64,000 bases of DNA from Micromussa lordhowensis. Taxonomy: Eukaryota > Cnidaria > Anthozoa > Scleractinia > Lobophylliidae. A program made the position numbers and the translations under genes. Positions 24,810-35,800 of the stretch are shown piece by piece. The stretch covers positions 15,576,237 through 15,640,236 of the forward strand of contig OZ026596.1 in NCBI GenBank assembly GCA_964020085.1, read 5' to 3'. The notes under the pieces are model-generated. The model ran no database searches, was not told the origin of the DNA, and worked only from the letters and a program-made list of their open reading frames with translations. Position 1 is the stretch's first letter, and the number at the start of each line of letters is the position of its first letter.

Positions 24810-24889
24810 ACCGCCAAAGCGTGAAGATCTCCGGTTGACTGATCATAGTGATTTTGCTCCGATCCGGCATTGTTGCTAGTTTGGTTTCA

Positions 24890-25273
24890 ATGGGAATCAA
24901 TTGTCTGCTTCCATTTCTAAAAGGAATCACGAAGGAAACTTTCATTAGTTCTTTCAAAGGGAAAACAGCAGCGGTAGACGCTTCTTGTTGGCTGCACAAG
25001 GGCCTGACAATAAGCGTACAACGAACCGGGAGATACGAAGGGTGAGTTCCAACAAGAAAAATTGACTGCACGTACTGAATAACTTTTGAAGCTTGCATTT
25101 TACATCTCATACTTTCTTGATATCGAGCCGCGATTCCTGTTTTATTTCGCCTTTGCTCTACAGTTATGTAAGGGCTATTTGGATCTGCTCCTTCGCCATG
25201 GTGTGAAACCGATTGTTGTCTTTGATGGGTTTCCCCTTCCAGCGAAGGATGATGACTGCGCTCAGCGTAAAAG
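24890..25273 (+). pseudogene. EXO1/XPG-type nuclease, exons 1-2 (N-terminal part)
   Basis: Exon 1 (24890-25041) starts MGINCLLPFLKG and contains AVDASCWLHKG with the first catalytic Asp of the FEN1/EXO1 fold. Exon 2 (25164-25273) contains LLLRHGVKPIVVFDGFPLP, with the second catalytic Asp, then the Lys/Arg gateway (LPAK, QRKR). EXO1 is the 5'-3' exonuclease and flap nuclease of mismatch repair and resection; related XPG nucleases also occur in Academ-type transposons. The expected next exon is not downstream. It lies at 40352 on the minus strand and its acceptor phase fits the phase-2 donor at 25273. The exon 1 donor (GG|GTGAGT, phase 2) and exon 2 acceptor (phase 0) do not match by eye, so the frame is probably broken. 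Using AGC|GTACAA inside exon 1 as donor would restore phase but lose conserved residues. Confidence 0.75.
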
Positions 25274-25534
25274 GTAAGCTTTACTATAGCCCGCTATTTA
25301 TTTATTTATTGTTTGATTGGTTGATTTATGTACTTGTTCTGCCTTTAATGAAGGGCAATGAAATCTGTTTGTTGGAAGAAAAGTGCCTAGATATTTTTGA
25401 TTTATTAAGTGTCGCGATGGGCTAAACTTCAGAATACCCGTCCACAGAAATACCACTCAAAATCCTGCTACCGCAGTCCCGCAGTCGACCTCATTTACAT
25501 AATAACTTTATATAAAAACAACGAATGTACCTCG

Positions 25535-25775
25535 TTCTTTCATCCACTACGGGACTGAGGACCGCGGTAGCACTCCAGTTTAATACCTTGACAAATTACT
25601 TATTCATCCACTACGGGACTGCGGACCGCGGTAGCACTCTAGTTTAATACTTAGATCACTTACTTATTCAACCACTACGGGACTACGGACCGCGTTAGCA
25701 CTCCACTTTAATACTTAGACAAATTACTTATTCATACACTACGGGACTGCGGACCACGGTAGCGCGGACCGGGGA
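25535..25775. repeat. Minisatellite, four copies of about 64 bp
   Basis: The unit contains CCACTACGGGACTGCGGACC followed by GCGGTAGCACTC and an AT-rich spacer ending ACTTATTCA. Copies start near 25544, 25609, 25673 and 25737 with about 10 percent divergence. It sits immediately after nuclease exon 2, near the presumed inversion breakpoint. Confidence 0.8.
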
Positions 25776-25855
25776 ACTCAGAGTAATGAACCTTCCGAAT
25801 TAGAAGGTGTGAGTGCCTTCTTCGGTCAACTTATGCGAACGGCTAAATTATGTAG

Positions 25856-27414
25856 AACTACAAACCAAACTGGGAGAAATATCTCCCTCAAGGTTGGGAG
25901 GATGGCAACCAGGCGAAGAAGCAAACAGTCAGCTGTTGACGTTAGCATCTTCTAGAATAAAAACCCTCAAACAAAAGCAATTGATCAGGGAGGACCGTGA
26001 CTCAACAGTGCCATCCCTTCTTGTCGAGAAGCATGACAAATATATCGAGGAAGAAGACAGGGTTAAAACTTCACTGTTTGCCCGTTGCTGGCGTTGCAAA
26101 AGTCTCTGCCAGTACTGCTCAAAAATGTTGAGACGCGGTCCCAATTTTGGAAACTTCAGAACGGAGTAAGTAGTTGTGCTTATTTATTGAGGTTGCTCCC
26201 TCCATTATTGTACATGACATAAAATATCACAATTGACCATTAGCCATGGTAGAATGATAATTTTTTTATCATTCTCTTGTACAAGTCTGTTTTATTTTGA
26301 GATACTCGGTAGAGCATTATTTCAATGTTGATTTAATTTCACATTTTGTTTCAGTGATTGGCTCTTGTATGTTTGTAGCACAGTCAGATAAAAGGCTATC
26401 TCCATTTAGTATAAATCTACTGACGTTCTATCACGAATGCCGTCCTCTGATTGGCTACGCTACTCACTATCTATTCTGTGATTTTTATCGTAAAAAACAA
26501 ATTGATTTCAGTTTTTAATGCGTCTGTCCTGTTATTGACAATGAATTTCGACATCACATTGTCAAAGAAGTCTGAGGAGCTAATCGCCTTATGGATCCAC
26601 AGCTACTTTGACAATGTTATGACGAAATTCATGATCAATAACAGGACAGACGCATGAAAATCTGATGTCAATTTGTTAACTCAAGCTCGTAATCTAATTG
26701 TTAAATATACAGCAATCAAATCCATTTCAATCAGACATTGACAGTTTTTGAAGAGCTTCTTTTTGAACCAAATAATGAAGTCTGCATAGCAGTATATGAA
26801 CATTTGAACTGCCAAAAAACACAAAAACAAAAGCATGAAATAAACTTGTAGCTACTGTAGTTTTTACTATCCATCCTTCAAATTTGCTTGTTCATGCGAT
26901 CATGCTCTTTATGACATTTTTAAGCTAAATCTCTTCATGCCAGGAGAGGTACAAGACCCAGACATCTTTCCTCCACTGCTGGTTAATGCCTATATTTTAG
27001 GCTAACTGATAATTGTTCCAATTAATTCCTGTTTTGACCTAATTAACAAAAAAAATCATTTCCAGCATGACTTCGCCATTTTTGGAGGTGCTGGAGAATA
27101 TGATAGAGAGTAGAGATGATGGTATTGACGCTGGTGACGATGATAACAATGATCTTCAGACTACTGGTGAGAACTGTGATGCTGGGGGAGAAAGCAGTAG
27201 TGACGAGGACCATGCAAACTTGATGCAGTGCTTGACAGATGTCGACTTTTCAGATAATGAGAACGATTCAGATGATGAGCATAACACAAAAGAAGCAAAG
27301 GTGCTGAGTGTCAGTGGAGATCAAGGCCATGTTATGGCTAATAAGAGTGATGCATATAATGAGGATCAAGGAAATGAAAGTGAAGAGTTATTCTCTGCAT
27401 CTGAGGAGGACTAG
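25856..27414 (+). CDS. Unidentified two-exon protein, cysteine cluster plus acidic C-terminus
   Basis: Exon 25856-26165 ends at a GTAAGT donor in phase 2, and exon 27066-27414 begins after a ttccag acceptor in phase 2. The joined frame stays open to the TAG. The first part has a basic coiled region (SRIKTLKQKQ) and a short C-x2-C-x3-C-x2-C cluster (CWRCKSLCQYC) that could bind zinc. The second starts with a hydrophobic helix (SPFLEVLENMIES), then becomes very rich in Asp, Glu, Ser and Asn (SSSDEDHANL, DNENDSDDE) and ends in EELFSASEED. I do not know the family. The 5' end is missing: the first exon is entered in phase 1 from an unseen exon. The acidic tail resembles those of nuclear or chromatin proteins, but function is unknown. 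Confidence 0.55.
26410..26700. repeat. MITE inside the intron of the 25.9-27.4 kb gene
   Basis: Inverted arms surround 26520-26655: AATGCGTCTGTCCTGTTATTG is answered by CAATAACAGGACAGACGCAT-type sequence, and GACAATG/CATTGTC pairs lie inside. A flanking block (TCTATCACGAATGCCGTCCT, CTGATTGGCT) recurs at 28890-28940. The right end is TAATCTAATTGTT, like other palindromes here. Confidence 0.65.
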
Positions 27415-27850
27415 ATGTGAATTTATTTAGGGAAGTCTACATTGAAGTTTAGTGTGTAGTAAATTTTATGGCATTTCTGGTCCAAGAAATGTTTTAGGAG
27501 GATTTTTACTTTACTTTATACTTATTGTTTTAAAATAAAAACAATATTGCAATCCAAAGAAATCATATGATGTCAGTCTGTTCGTGATGATTTGTTTCCA
27601 AAAGAAAGTCCTCTTCAAAGGTAAACAAAAAATAAAAAATGTTGTTGGACATGGACTGTCACTCAGATCTAGCTGCATCGCAAAAATAATTTTATCTGAG
27701 GGTAGTAATTCAATTATTTTAGAAAAGCATTTGCAGCTGCACTGAAAATGCTGACCTTTTTGCACATAGGTCTTTCTAGCTAAGGTTGATGTTAATTGTA
27801 GATCGCATTGACTGTGATGATTGAACATACCGAGTAAAGTGGATAATATA
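27415..27850. other. Probable 3' UTR, no further gene
   Basis: The stretch following the TAG includes an AATAAA-like signal (TTTAAAATAAAAACAATATT near 27530). The 105-codon minus ORF here is AT-driven and not called. Confidence 0.4.
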
Positions 27851-27851
27851 T

Positions 27852-28035
27852 TTTAGTATATACCACACAAGTGAATAGTCCTTTTTGCATACTCCAATTG
27901 GTGAACTCAGAGGTGATTAGCAAGTACTATTTACCTCTGAGCAACCAGCGCAAGAGATTATTAAATTCCCTACCGCGTGAGACACATAAAATAAAGTTTT
28001 GGTCCGCTAATTATTCAGCTTGTGTGGTATATACC
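27852..28035. repeat. MITE with AGTATATACCACACAAG ends
   Basis: AGTATATACCACACAAGTGA at the left mirrors TTCAGCTTGTGTGGTATATAC at the right. AGAGGTGATT / ACCTCTGAG pairs lie inside. About 180 bp. Confidence 0.65.
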
Positions 28036-28419
28036 AAAACAATTATTCGTTCGGTGTTGGTGAAAGTGATGGATATTTACCTCGCTTCTTCGCGGCTTGA
28101 TAAATATCGATCACTGTTCACCTCCACTGCAGTGAATAATAATTTGTCAATTATAAAATATGTGATGGAGCATATTTCTTTCCAAAACTCTATTTGATTT
28201 TTTAGAGTATTGAATATACATGATGTAACTCAGTTTCGGTACTGGGGAATCAATGTCTCTTAAGTTACATTTTAAATTTGAGAATTGTTAGAGAACAATA
28301 AATATTTGCACAATTATCCAGTACCATTTGTGATTGATGGTTATTGGTTTCAATTGTCAAGGCCATATTTAAGAAGCCAAATCTGTTCACCGTTCACTGT
28401 TAGAAGACAGTCCTAACAA
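28036..28419. other. No supported gene
   Basis: A short inverted pair (GTTGGTGAAAGTGATGGAT, ATCGATCACTGTTCACC) lies near 28056-28125. Nothing coding is recognised. Confidence 0.4.
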
Positions 28420-28870
28420 AATACGCGGGCTGATTGGTTAAAAACTGTGTTTCTATAACTCGATGAAAACACAGAACTAGCACGAGCTGTTGACCTAATG
28501 ATGCAGGCACGGATCCAGGGGAGGTGAAATGGGTGAATTTTCACCCCCATTTTTCTGAGCCCCTTCTTTCTTTTTGTTTTTTGTTTTTTCTTATCCCCAG
28601 GCTTTGGTTCTATTACATTTTTACAAAAATTCACCCCCCATTTCAAAATCCTGGATCAGCGGCTGTGATAGCGCTAGCAGTGAGAATTTACATTTTGATA
28701 ACCAAAGTTGACAAGTTGTTTTCCTTTTTTATTTGGTTGCGGTGATTTTTAAAAGAAATAGAAAACATGTTCTTCGTGTTTCTAACGAGTTATAAAACAC
28801 TCGAGAAAGTTCGGGAGAACTCGAAAAAGCTGTTTGATATACTCGCCCGAACTTTCACTCGTGTTTTAAG
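28420..28870. repeat. Dispersed repeat family F, copy 2, with nested insertion
   Basis: This copy has the same ordered blocks as 22566-22905 (GTTTCTATAACTCGATG, ACACAGAACTAGCACGAGC, GAAATAGAAAACATGTTC, GGGAGAACTCGAAAAAGCTG). Between GATG at 28500 and GATAGCG at 28667 a foreign piece of about 160 bp is inserted. That piece is an inverted repeat (GGATCCAGGGGAGGTGAAAT versus its complement ending CCTGGATCAGC) with a polypyrimidine middle. Confidence 0.7.
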
Positions 28871-29094
28871 CAATTAGAGTATACATCTACCAGCGTTCTA
28901 TCACAAATGCCGTTCTCTGATTGGCTGTGCTACTCACTGTCTATTCCGTGATAGATAGTGAGAGGATTTCGAAGAGGATTTAGGTGAAGTTTTGAACGAT
29001 ATTTTAGAACAATATTGGATTATTCGCTCTAGATTTCTATACGGGATAGAAATCAGGAGAATTCAAAAGAAACATGGTACATGTTAGCTATGTC

Positions 29095-29800
29095 TTAAAG
29101 ACAAAAATTGAGCTTATCGCAATATGTGGTCCTTGGATGAGAACCACAGATTGCGATATCGCAATCTATGGTTTCAAGAGCAAAGGCTATAAGCCGTAAC
29201 TTAATATAAACCACAGTTTGAGTTGACGCAAAACATGGCGAACAGGCAGAGAGACACAGTTTGAAATCATCGCAATATATGGTGCAGGGAATGGAAACCA
29301 TAGATTGAGATAACGCAATCTATGGTTTCAAAAACAAAGGCTATAAGCCATAACTTAAAAACCACAGTTTGAGTTGACGCAAACTCTGGTAATGGTCACA
29401 AAGAGATGGCAATTCTATTAAGTTCACCGTATATTGAGCTATTGCATAATGTGGCACATACACTAAAACCATAGTTCGCGATCGAATTTATAACGCAAAA
29501 CATGACATTTTCATGAGAGTCACATTTTGCTATGTCGCAAAATGTGGTTTTCAATAAACGCCACAGATTGCAATGCTGCAAAACATGGCCCGAAAGTGTT
29601 CTATTTGGCTGTAAAATGTTGGTGACATGTCTGACTAAGTGAGAGCTTTGTCTCGTGATGAACACGCTCTACTTTTTTCGCGGAAATATTAGACCAGGTT
29701 TTGCGCTAGCGCAAACTATGGGGTACTTTACGGAACGCAGTTTGCGTTAGAGCATTAACTATGGGGTGCTATATGGAACGCAATTTGCGTTAACTCAACC
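29095..29800. repeat. Degenerate direct and inverted repeats of a CGCAA-x-TATGG motif
   Basis: Two units of about 170 bp (roughly 29107-29270 and 29275-29395) share a perfect-looking inner dyad (AACCACAGATTGCGATATCG and AACCATAGATTGAGATAACG, each with its mirrored half) and the block AAAGGCTATAAGCC. Related single motifs (GCGCAAACTATGGGGT, CGCAATTTGCGTT, GCAAAATGTGG) continue to 29800. No coding. Confidence 0.6.
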
Positions 29801-31700
29801 AGTGACTTTTTTAACATACACCTTTTTGAGCCACCTTAATAGAAAAGACAATTTCATTTGAGTTCGGCAAGGCAGTAACACGACGATTGGAACAGGCATA
29901 AATTGACTTTTAACATGAATAAAACATTTAAAGCATGCGGTCTTAATTCGCGTATCAGCTGCCATCCCGGGGGGTTGACGCCGGGGACATACGGGGGAAT
30001 AGCGCTGGATTTGCTGACTTTTGTCGCCACTTTATGGCCCGGGACGGGTGCATTGGACTGCTCTTGCACTTCCGAGGCAAGATACACGGGGAAAGACCCG
30101 CGAGATTTGTAACATTGCCGCCATGTTGAAAATGTAAGATCGGACCGCGGGGACTGGGTATATAGGCCCTGTATAGTATCTGATACAGGCCGAAGTATAA
30201 AGTGTATGTTCGTTGAAATTGTCATTCTATGACTTACAAGGTATAAAGCTGAACCTCGCTGTGTGCAGAAAACAGGTGGACATTGTTATTGTTATTGTTA
30301 AACTTTTATTAAAAATTATGCAGGAAATTGCGTTACAATTTGGGAGTCCTTTCAAATTATGCTCCCGGGGGAGGGACAGTGGTAGCTTTTTTAGGAAGAA
30401 CATTGGCCCTGGGTAGGTGGAATTTGCAAATGTTTTGGTGCAAATGCCCGTGGGTTCCCCGGAGTCACCCCCACCGGGATGGCCGCTGATAAGTGCATAA
30501 GTCTCTGCAGTTACCATATGATAATGAGGAACAATTTTGACTCAAACGGTTTAAGCTCACCTCACGTAGGCGACCACCTAGGCTTGACATTTTGGGTGGT
30601 CGCTTATGAGAGGTCTGATTGTAAACTGTAAGAAGACGTGTCAATTAAATAGAAAGCACTCTATGAAAAAGAAAAGGCAGCAGCAGAAATGGCTGGAAAG
30701 AATTGGGGAAAAAAGACGAAAGAAAAAACCCTGTATTTACAATCAATAGTTCTTTAATGTTAGACTGGGATATCAAATCGTTCATTTATAATAATCCCTG
30801 TAAAAATGAGATTCGCACTTAAGGCTATTGTAACAATGGACCATTTTACAGCTGTCAAAGCCTTTGAACGGCAGCTAGGCTGGAGTTGACCTTTTGATAG
30901 ACCTGACAGGTTTTGTTGTGTAAATCAAGTTGTTCAAATGCTAACTACACTGTAGGTATATTAAAGTGACAAAAGTAGAAAGGTCACTTCCAGCCTTGAT
31001 GCCATTCAAAGGCTAGGTTACCATGCAGGTAACTGTAAAATGGTCTATTTAAAGATTGAAGATTGCACATTTGTTTACAAGCAAATCTAATCTAACCAAG
31101 ATATAAACTCTCCATGTTTTTAATAAGCATGCTTTCAAACTTATTTCTCCGTGGAATCCAAATTGTCAGAATGGGGTTCCATCTTTCATAGAAAGTGACA
31201 ATGGAGCAAGGCTTTAGACAGTATACCCGAAATTGTTCAATATGTGTATATGTCTGAAGTTTTGAAAACGGTGTTGCATTTGCGGTAAAACTTTTGCACC
31301 TGCATGCCAGTGATAGCCGGCAGGCAGGCCTTTGCAGCACTAAACCTAGGAGAGCCTCCATCAAGAAGGGTGGATGCAGGCCAGCTGCCTGGCTACCAGT
31401 TGATTCCAAGCTGGGGTCCAGGACTCCAGGGGTCCAACACCGAGGGGAGTGGGTTTGAACACATAGAGTGACATTTGTGTTGGTTGAAGTGACCCTTTCC
31501 TTTGCAGGACAAGCTTTGGTTACCTGCAGCCTTTGGGGCTAGCAGCCAGCCAGTCACGAGCAAGGTGGGCTGTGTGGTGACAGACTGTCTGTGATTGATG
31601 GAGTAAAAAGCCTGTGTATTATATTTTCTCAGAAAAGTGTTGGAGTGTTTGCGTTGCAGTGAGCACAGTTGTCATAAATCCAGACATATACATATATAAA
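29801..31700. other. Intergenic; one copy of a Tigger-like repeat end at 30487-30625
   Basis: The segment 30487-30625 (AAGTCTCTGCAGTTACCA ... GGCTTGACATTTTGGGTGG, GAGAGGTCTGA) repeats 32025-32163. CCATTTTACAG near 30840 and CTGTAAAATGG near 31027 form an inverted pair with TAGGCTGG/CCAGCCTTG, probably a MITE of about 200 bp. GC-rich ORFs at 29854-30225 and 31092-31409 have no recognisable domain. Confidence 0.4.
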
Positions 31701-31702
31701 CA

Positions 31703-32163
31703 GTCGAACCTCTGGTTTCAACCACCTCCTGTAATCATCACCTCTCCTCGATGACCAAACACTATATTTGGAATCTCTTGTAAGCAACCCCCTCTCCTGA
31801 CCTACTGCAACCACATTCACAGCTAAAAGTTGTAGATATTCTCTTGCTTTTAACCTCCCATAACTGACCTCTTGACATATTATAGATTGGATAAAATGGT
31901 GTTGTTGAAATAACATAATCACATTCCTGGGTAGTACAAGAGACAGACATTTCTCAATGGGAATTACATGAACAATTAGATAGACTTTTCACATGGAAAA
32001 AAAAAATAAAATAAAAACACAGGGCAAGTCTCTGTAGTTACCACATGCCAATGGGGCCAAATTTTAATCCAATGTGGTCTAAGCTCTCGTATGTGACCAC
32101 CTTCCTTAAGCGACCACTTAGGCTTGACATTTTGGGTGGTCGCTAATGAGAGGTTCAACTGTA
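31703..32163. mobile_element. Pogo/Tigger-like MITE, CAGTCGAACCTCT ends
   Basis: The left end is CAGTCGAACCTCTGG. The right end on the minus strand is TACAGTTGAACCTCTCAT. The termini resemble pogo/Tigger-type elements, which normally duplicate TA; TA is present at the right end only. The right 140 bp is shared with 30487-30625. Confidence 0.55.
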
Positions 32164-32870
32164 TAATTATATAATTCTACTATATTTGAAACAAATTTAT
32201 ATTAAAATGTTGCTCAAAGCATACTGCAAATACAAATACTAATTGAGACGCAGTGTTTCGCAGTGTTAACCTGTTTGATACAAATCCTATTGTTCCATCG
32301 CTATATTATATATTGGCCTCAAATGCATGTCAATAATAAGGGGTATAATAACATTGCATTTTATTAGCATTGAATGATCATGCAAGATAGAGCCTGGGAG
32401 GGGAAAGAGACCGATACAATAGAGATGAAACAATAGAAATTGATGCCATCTAATCGACATCATGCATTGGTATAGATCCTGTCAAAAAAGGTTTGGCATT
32501 ATTTTCAACAACAACAGCCTCAATAACTTACGTAAAGCCAACATTGGAAGTGTTATTGAAGACAACATTGGATGATTCATTACATCTGTAGTAGAAACAG
32601 TAATCGAAGAATGACTTTGCTACTTCAGTATCAGCTACTTGCAGCAATGCTTAACCTCTTTTGACAGTAGATTTATTTAGCCAACACAACTTAAACAGAG
32701 CAGTTTTAAATTGAGCGTAAGGAGAAATCGGACAATGATTTTGTTGTGGTTTCGATTATACTATAGTTTGGGATTGGCTGAGTTGTCTAGTTGGTAGGTA
32801 ATTGGTCTGGTTTTGGGGTTGTGACACTTAACTGAAAACTGTTCTAGTAACAGCCTTAAAAGTAAAATCT
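32164..32870. other. Downstream region of the Ser-rich gene, no gene recognised
   Basis: AT-rich sequence, presumably 3' UTR and intergenic spacer of the minus-strand gene that ends at 32872. No exon was recognised. Confidence 0.4.
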
Positions 32871-32871
32871 C

Positions 32872-35800
32872 TCACTTCCCCTTTGTATTTAAAAGTTTGT
32901 TCAATTTGCCAGGCTTTACTTCATTGTACTGGGCCATTACACTGTTAATGTCAAACCCATGCTGCCGGAAGAAATTGTACATATATTTACGCTGACTGTA
33001 AATTGAAGTATTCTTTCCTTTGGACGACTTATACATGTAGTTCCTCATGAGTGCAGTCCAATCTTTTAATGGCGGACATCCTCTGCTGCCAAGCTCCCAA
33101 ATCTCTTTCACCTGTTCTAAACTTTCTACATTTCTTGGTATATGCAAGGAGTTTAGCCAGTCTACACATGATTGACCGGGAAGACCATACTTTGCATGAA
33201 CACTAAGAGTGTTAGGATCGATCACCAAACTTGATGAATTAGCTTGAGATGATAAAGCAGAAGCACGACTGACAGGTATTGTTACATGAGTATGAGATGA
33301 AGCAGAAACACTCTATGGTAATGTGGACTGTGTATACACTTGAACAGGATGATGAAATGGTGGAGATGGTTGGTTAGAAGATGGTGTACCACCAAACAAA
33401 GGAACATTTACAAAACAAGTGTTGTCTGGACAAATAGCTGGAGCAGGGAAACACTGAGGGAGTAGCTGTATGCCAGATGACAAAAACGGAGGCTGAAGAA
33501 ATGATGGTGCTGAAGAATGCGGGGCAGTTAACAAAGACCCTATGCATGGCAATGAAGAACCAGGCTGACTGAGTGAGGATGATACTGTGCATGAAGATAG
33601 GGAAATAAACTGACTCACAGGCAATGACGAGGATAAGGCATAGGAGACTGGAGAAAGCTCTGAACTCTGAACAAGTGAAGACATGGAAGGAGCATGCATA
33701 GTTTGACCAGATGAAGGTACTTTCAGGCAAGATGCTGCAGGAGACTGAGGAATAACTGCTGAATCTGAAGGAGGATATGGTGACAACATTCTTGCATTTG
33801 ACGATGGGACAGGAAGGTGAGGTGGAAACGCAGAGACTGTTGGCAGTGCAGATGGTAGGGATGAAGTTAATGATTTACTTGTAGTAGATGACTGGAAAAC
33901 TGAGGTGGCTGGCTGAGGAAAGACCACTGAACTAGTGAGATCTTGGCCCAATAGGAGGGATGGAGGAAGTGCCTGTTGCAATGATGGAGTTATCACATAT
34001 GGTGGTAATGACCAGGATGATGCACAAAGAGGCTGACCAGATGACACTAATGTTGATGTAGAGGTGTCAGTAGTTGATGAAGTAGCTACTTGAGGAATAA
34101 CACCCAAACTAGTAGGAGTTTGGCCAACAAAAGACAATGGCAAAGGCGCCTGTTGCATTGATGGTGTTGTCATGCGTGGTGGTAATAAACAAGATGAGGC
34201 TGAAGTAGGCTGACTGGATGGCACTGATGACAATGAAGAAGTGTTAGTAGTTGATGAAGTAGCTGGCTGAGGAATAACACTTGAACTAGTAGAAGTTTGG
34301 CCAAAAACAGACGATGGAAAAGGTGCCTGTTGTGAAGATGGGGTTGTCACATGTGGTGGTAAAGAAAAAGATGAGGCAGAAGGAGGCTGATTGGATGGCT
34401 CTGATGATGACACGGAAGTGCAAGTAGCTGATGTGGTAGCAAGAGTTACATGTATATTTGCTGAATTGCTGGAATCCATCATAGAAATGAAAAGGGATGA
34501 CCAGTAAGCAATTTGCCTGGCTGCATTCATTGCTGAGCTGCAAGATGACCCCTCAGGGGCTACAGGAGATGTTTGAAAAGCTGACATGTGGGATGACACT
34601 TCTCTCAAGGAATTGAACAGTGGCATGTGACAAATTGATGCAGGCCTGGAAACACTGATTTCGTGGGTTGCTGCAACCATTGCTTCACAATCTTCCACAA
34701 TCCTTGAAGCTGAGATGTTGCCATCTACATCCAAAATTTCTTTGATCTTTGTGGACTCCCTCAACTTTGAAAGAAAGTCAACAAATTCACTTTCCTGTGA
34801 AGAAGATAGATATAAAATCAAAACAAAAAATCTCCAAAGAACTACAGTGAAGTGTACATGTAACACAGTGCATCAATAGTTTGAAGTTAAATATAGTATG
34901 TAGGGTTTATTTGAAGAAAACAGAGAAAGAATGAGCAATAAAACCACTGAACAGCTTAAATTTCCTTAATTTTTTATAAGGATACATTTTATAATCACAC
35001 AACTTAAACAATGCAAATTGACTTTTCTACTGATTATGAGTGAAGAAAGACACTCCATATCTGCTTGAAGTAAACCAAACAACTTCCCTGAACTCATCAA
35101 GCAAGAAGTGACAATACTGAGTGAAGAAATGGCTGCGCAAAGAAAATTGGCATGCAACGTTTCTTCCTTTTCATTTTAAAATCATAGGGAATGCAAGGAC
35201 TACATCTTACATAAAGAGCATTAGATAAAATTATATGAATACCTCATCACTAACATCACTCTCTGAAACATCTTCCAAATCAGACTGGGATGAATCCTAT
35301 CACATGAAAAAAAAACAGTGTTTCACTCTGTCAGAACAGGCAACTATTAAATATAAATAAAACTACTACTTTGTAAATTGCAATTTCACTGGATAAAGAG
35401 AAACAGTCTTAAATGCACTGGTATCAGACTGGTATCATTTACAAGCAACAGGGAAAATTGAAAATTGAAACCATTAATTATCCCAATGAGTACACAATGG
35501 GTAATGGATGGGTAATCAGATGATTAGTTGCTGATAGCCAGTGATGGACAAGTAGTATTGATGACTTACCAATGAGCCACAAATTTTACATCTATAACAG
35601 TTCTAGATACATGTATATCATTGATTTATAATTTTTAGGTGCTGTTCTCATATTGTTGAAACATCTTGCAGTAACCTCATCGCTGTCAATTATTTTTGTT
35701 GTTTGTAGAATGTAGAATGTTCTGTACCTCATGTTATTCTTCTGACATTGACTCCTCTGATGACAACTATGAGTGAAATATAAAGGCCCAATATGTGTAA

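Noticed and set aside
29854..30225. 123-codon minus-strand ORF
   Set aside because: It is in a locally GC-rich patch with a 69-codon frame on the other strand, and has no domain or splice support.
33374..34543. Cys/Phe-rich minus ORFs of 118 and 85 codons
   Set aside because: They are alternate-frame shadows of the Ser/Pro-rich exon.
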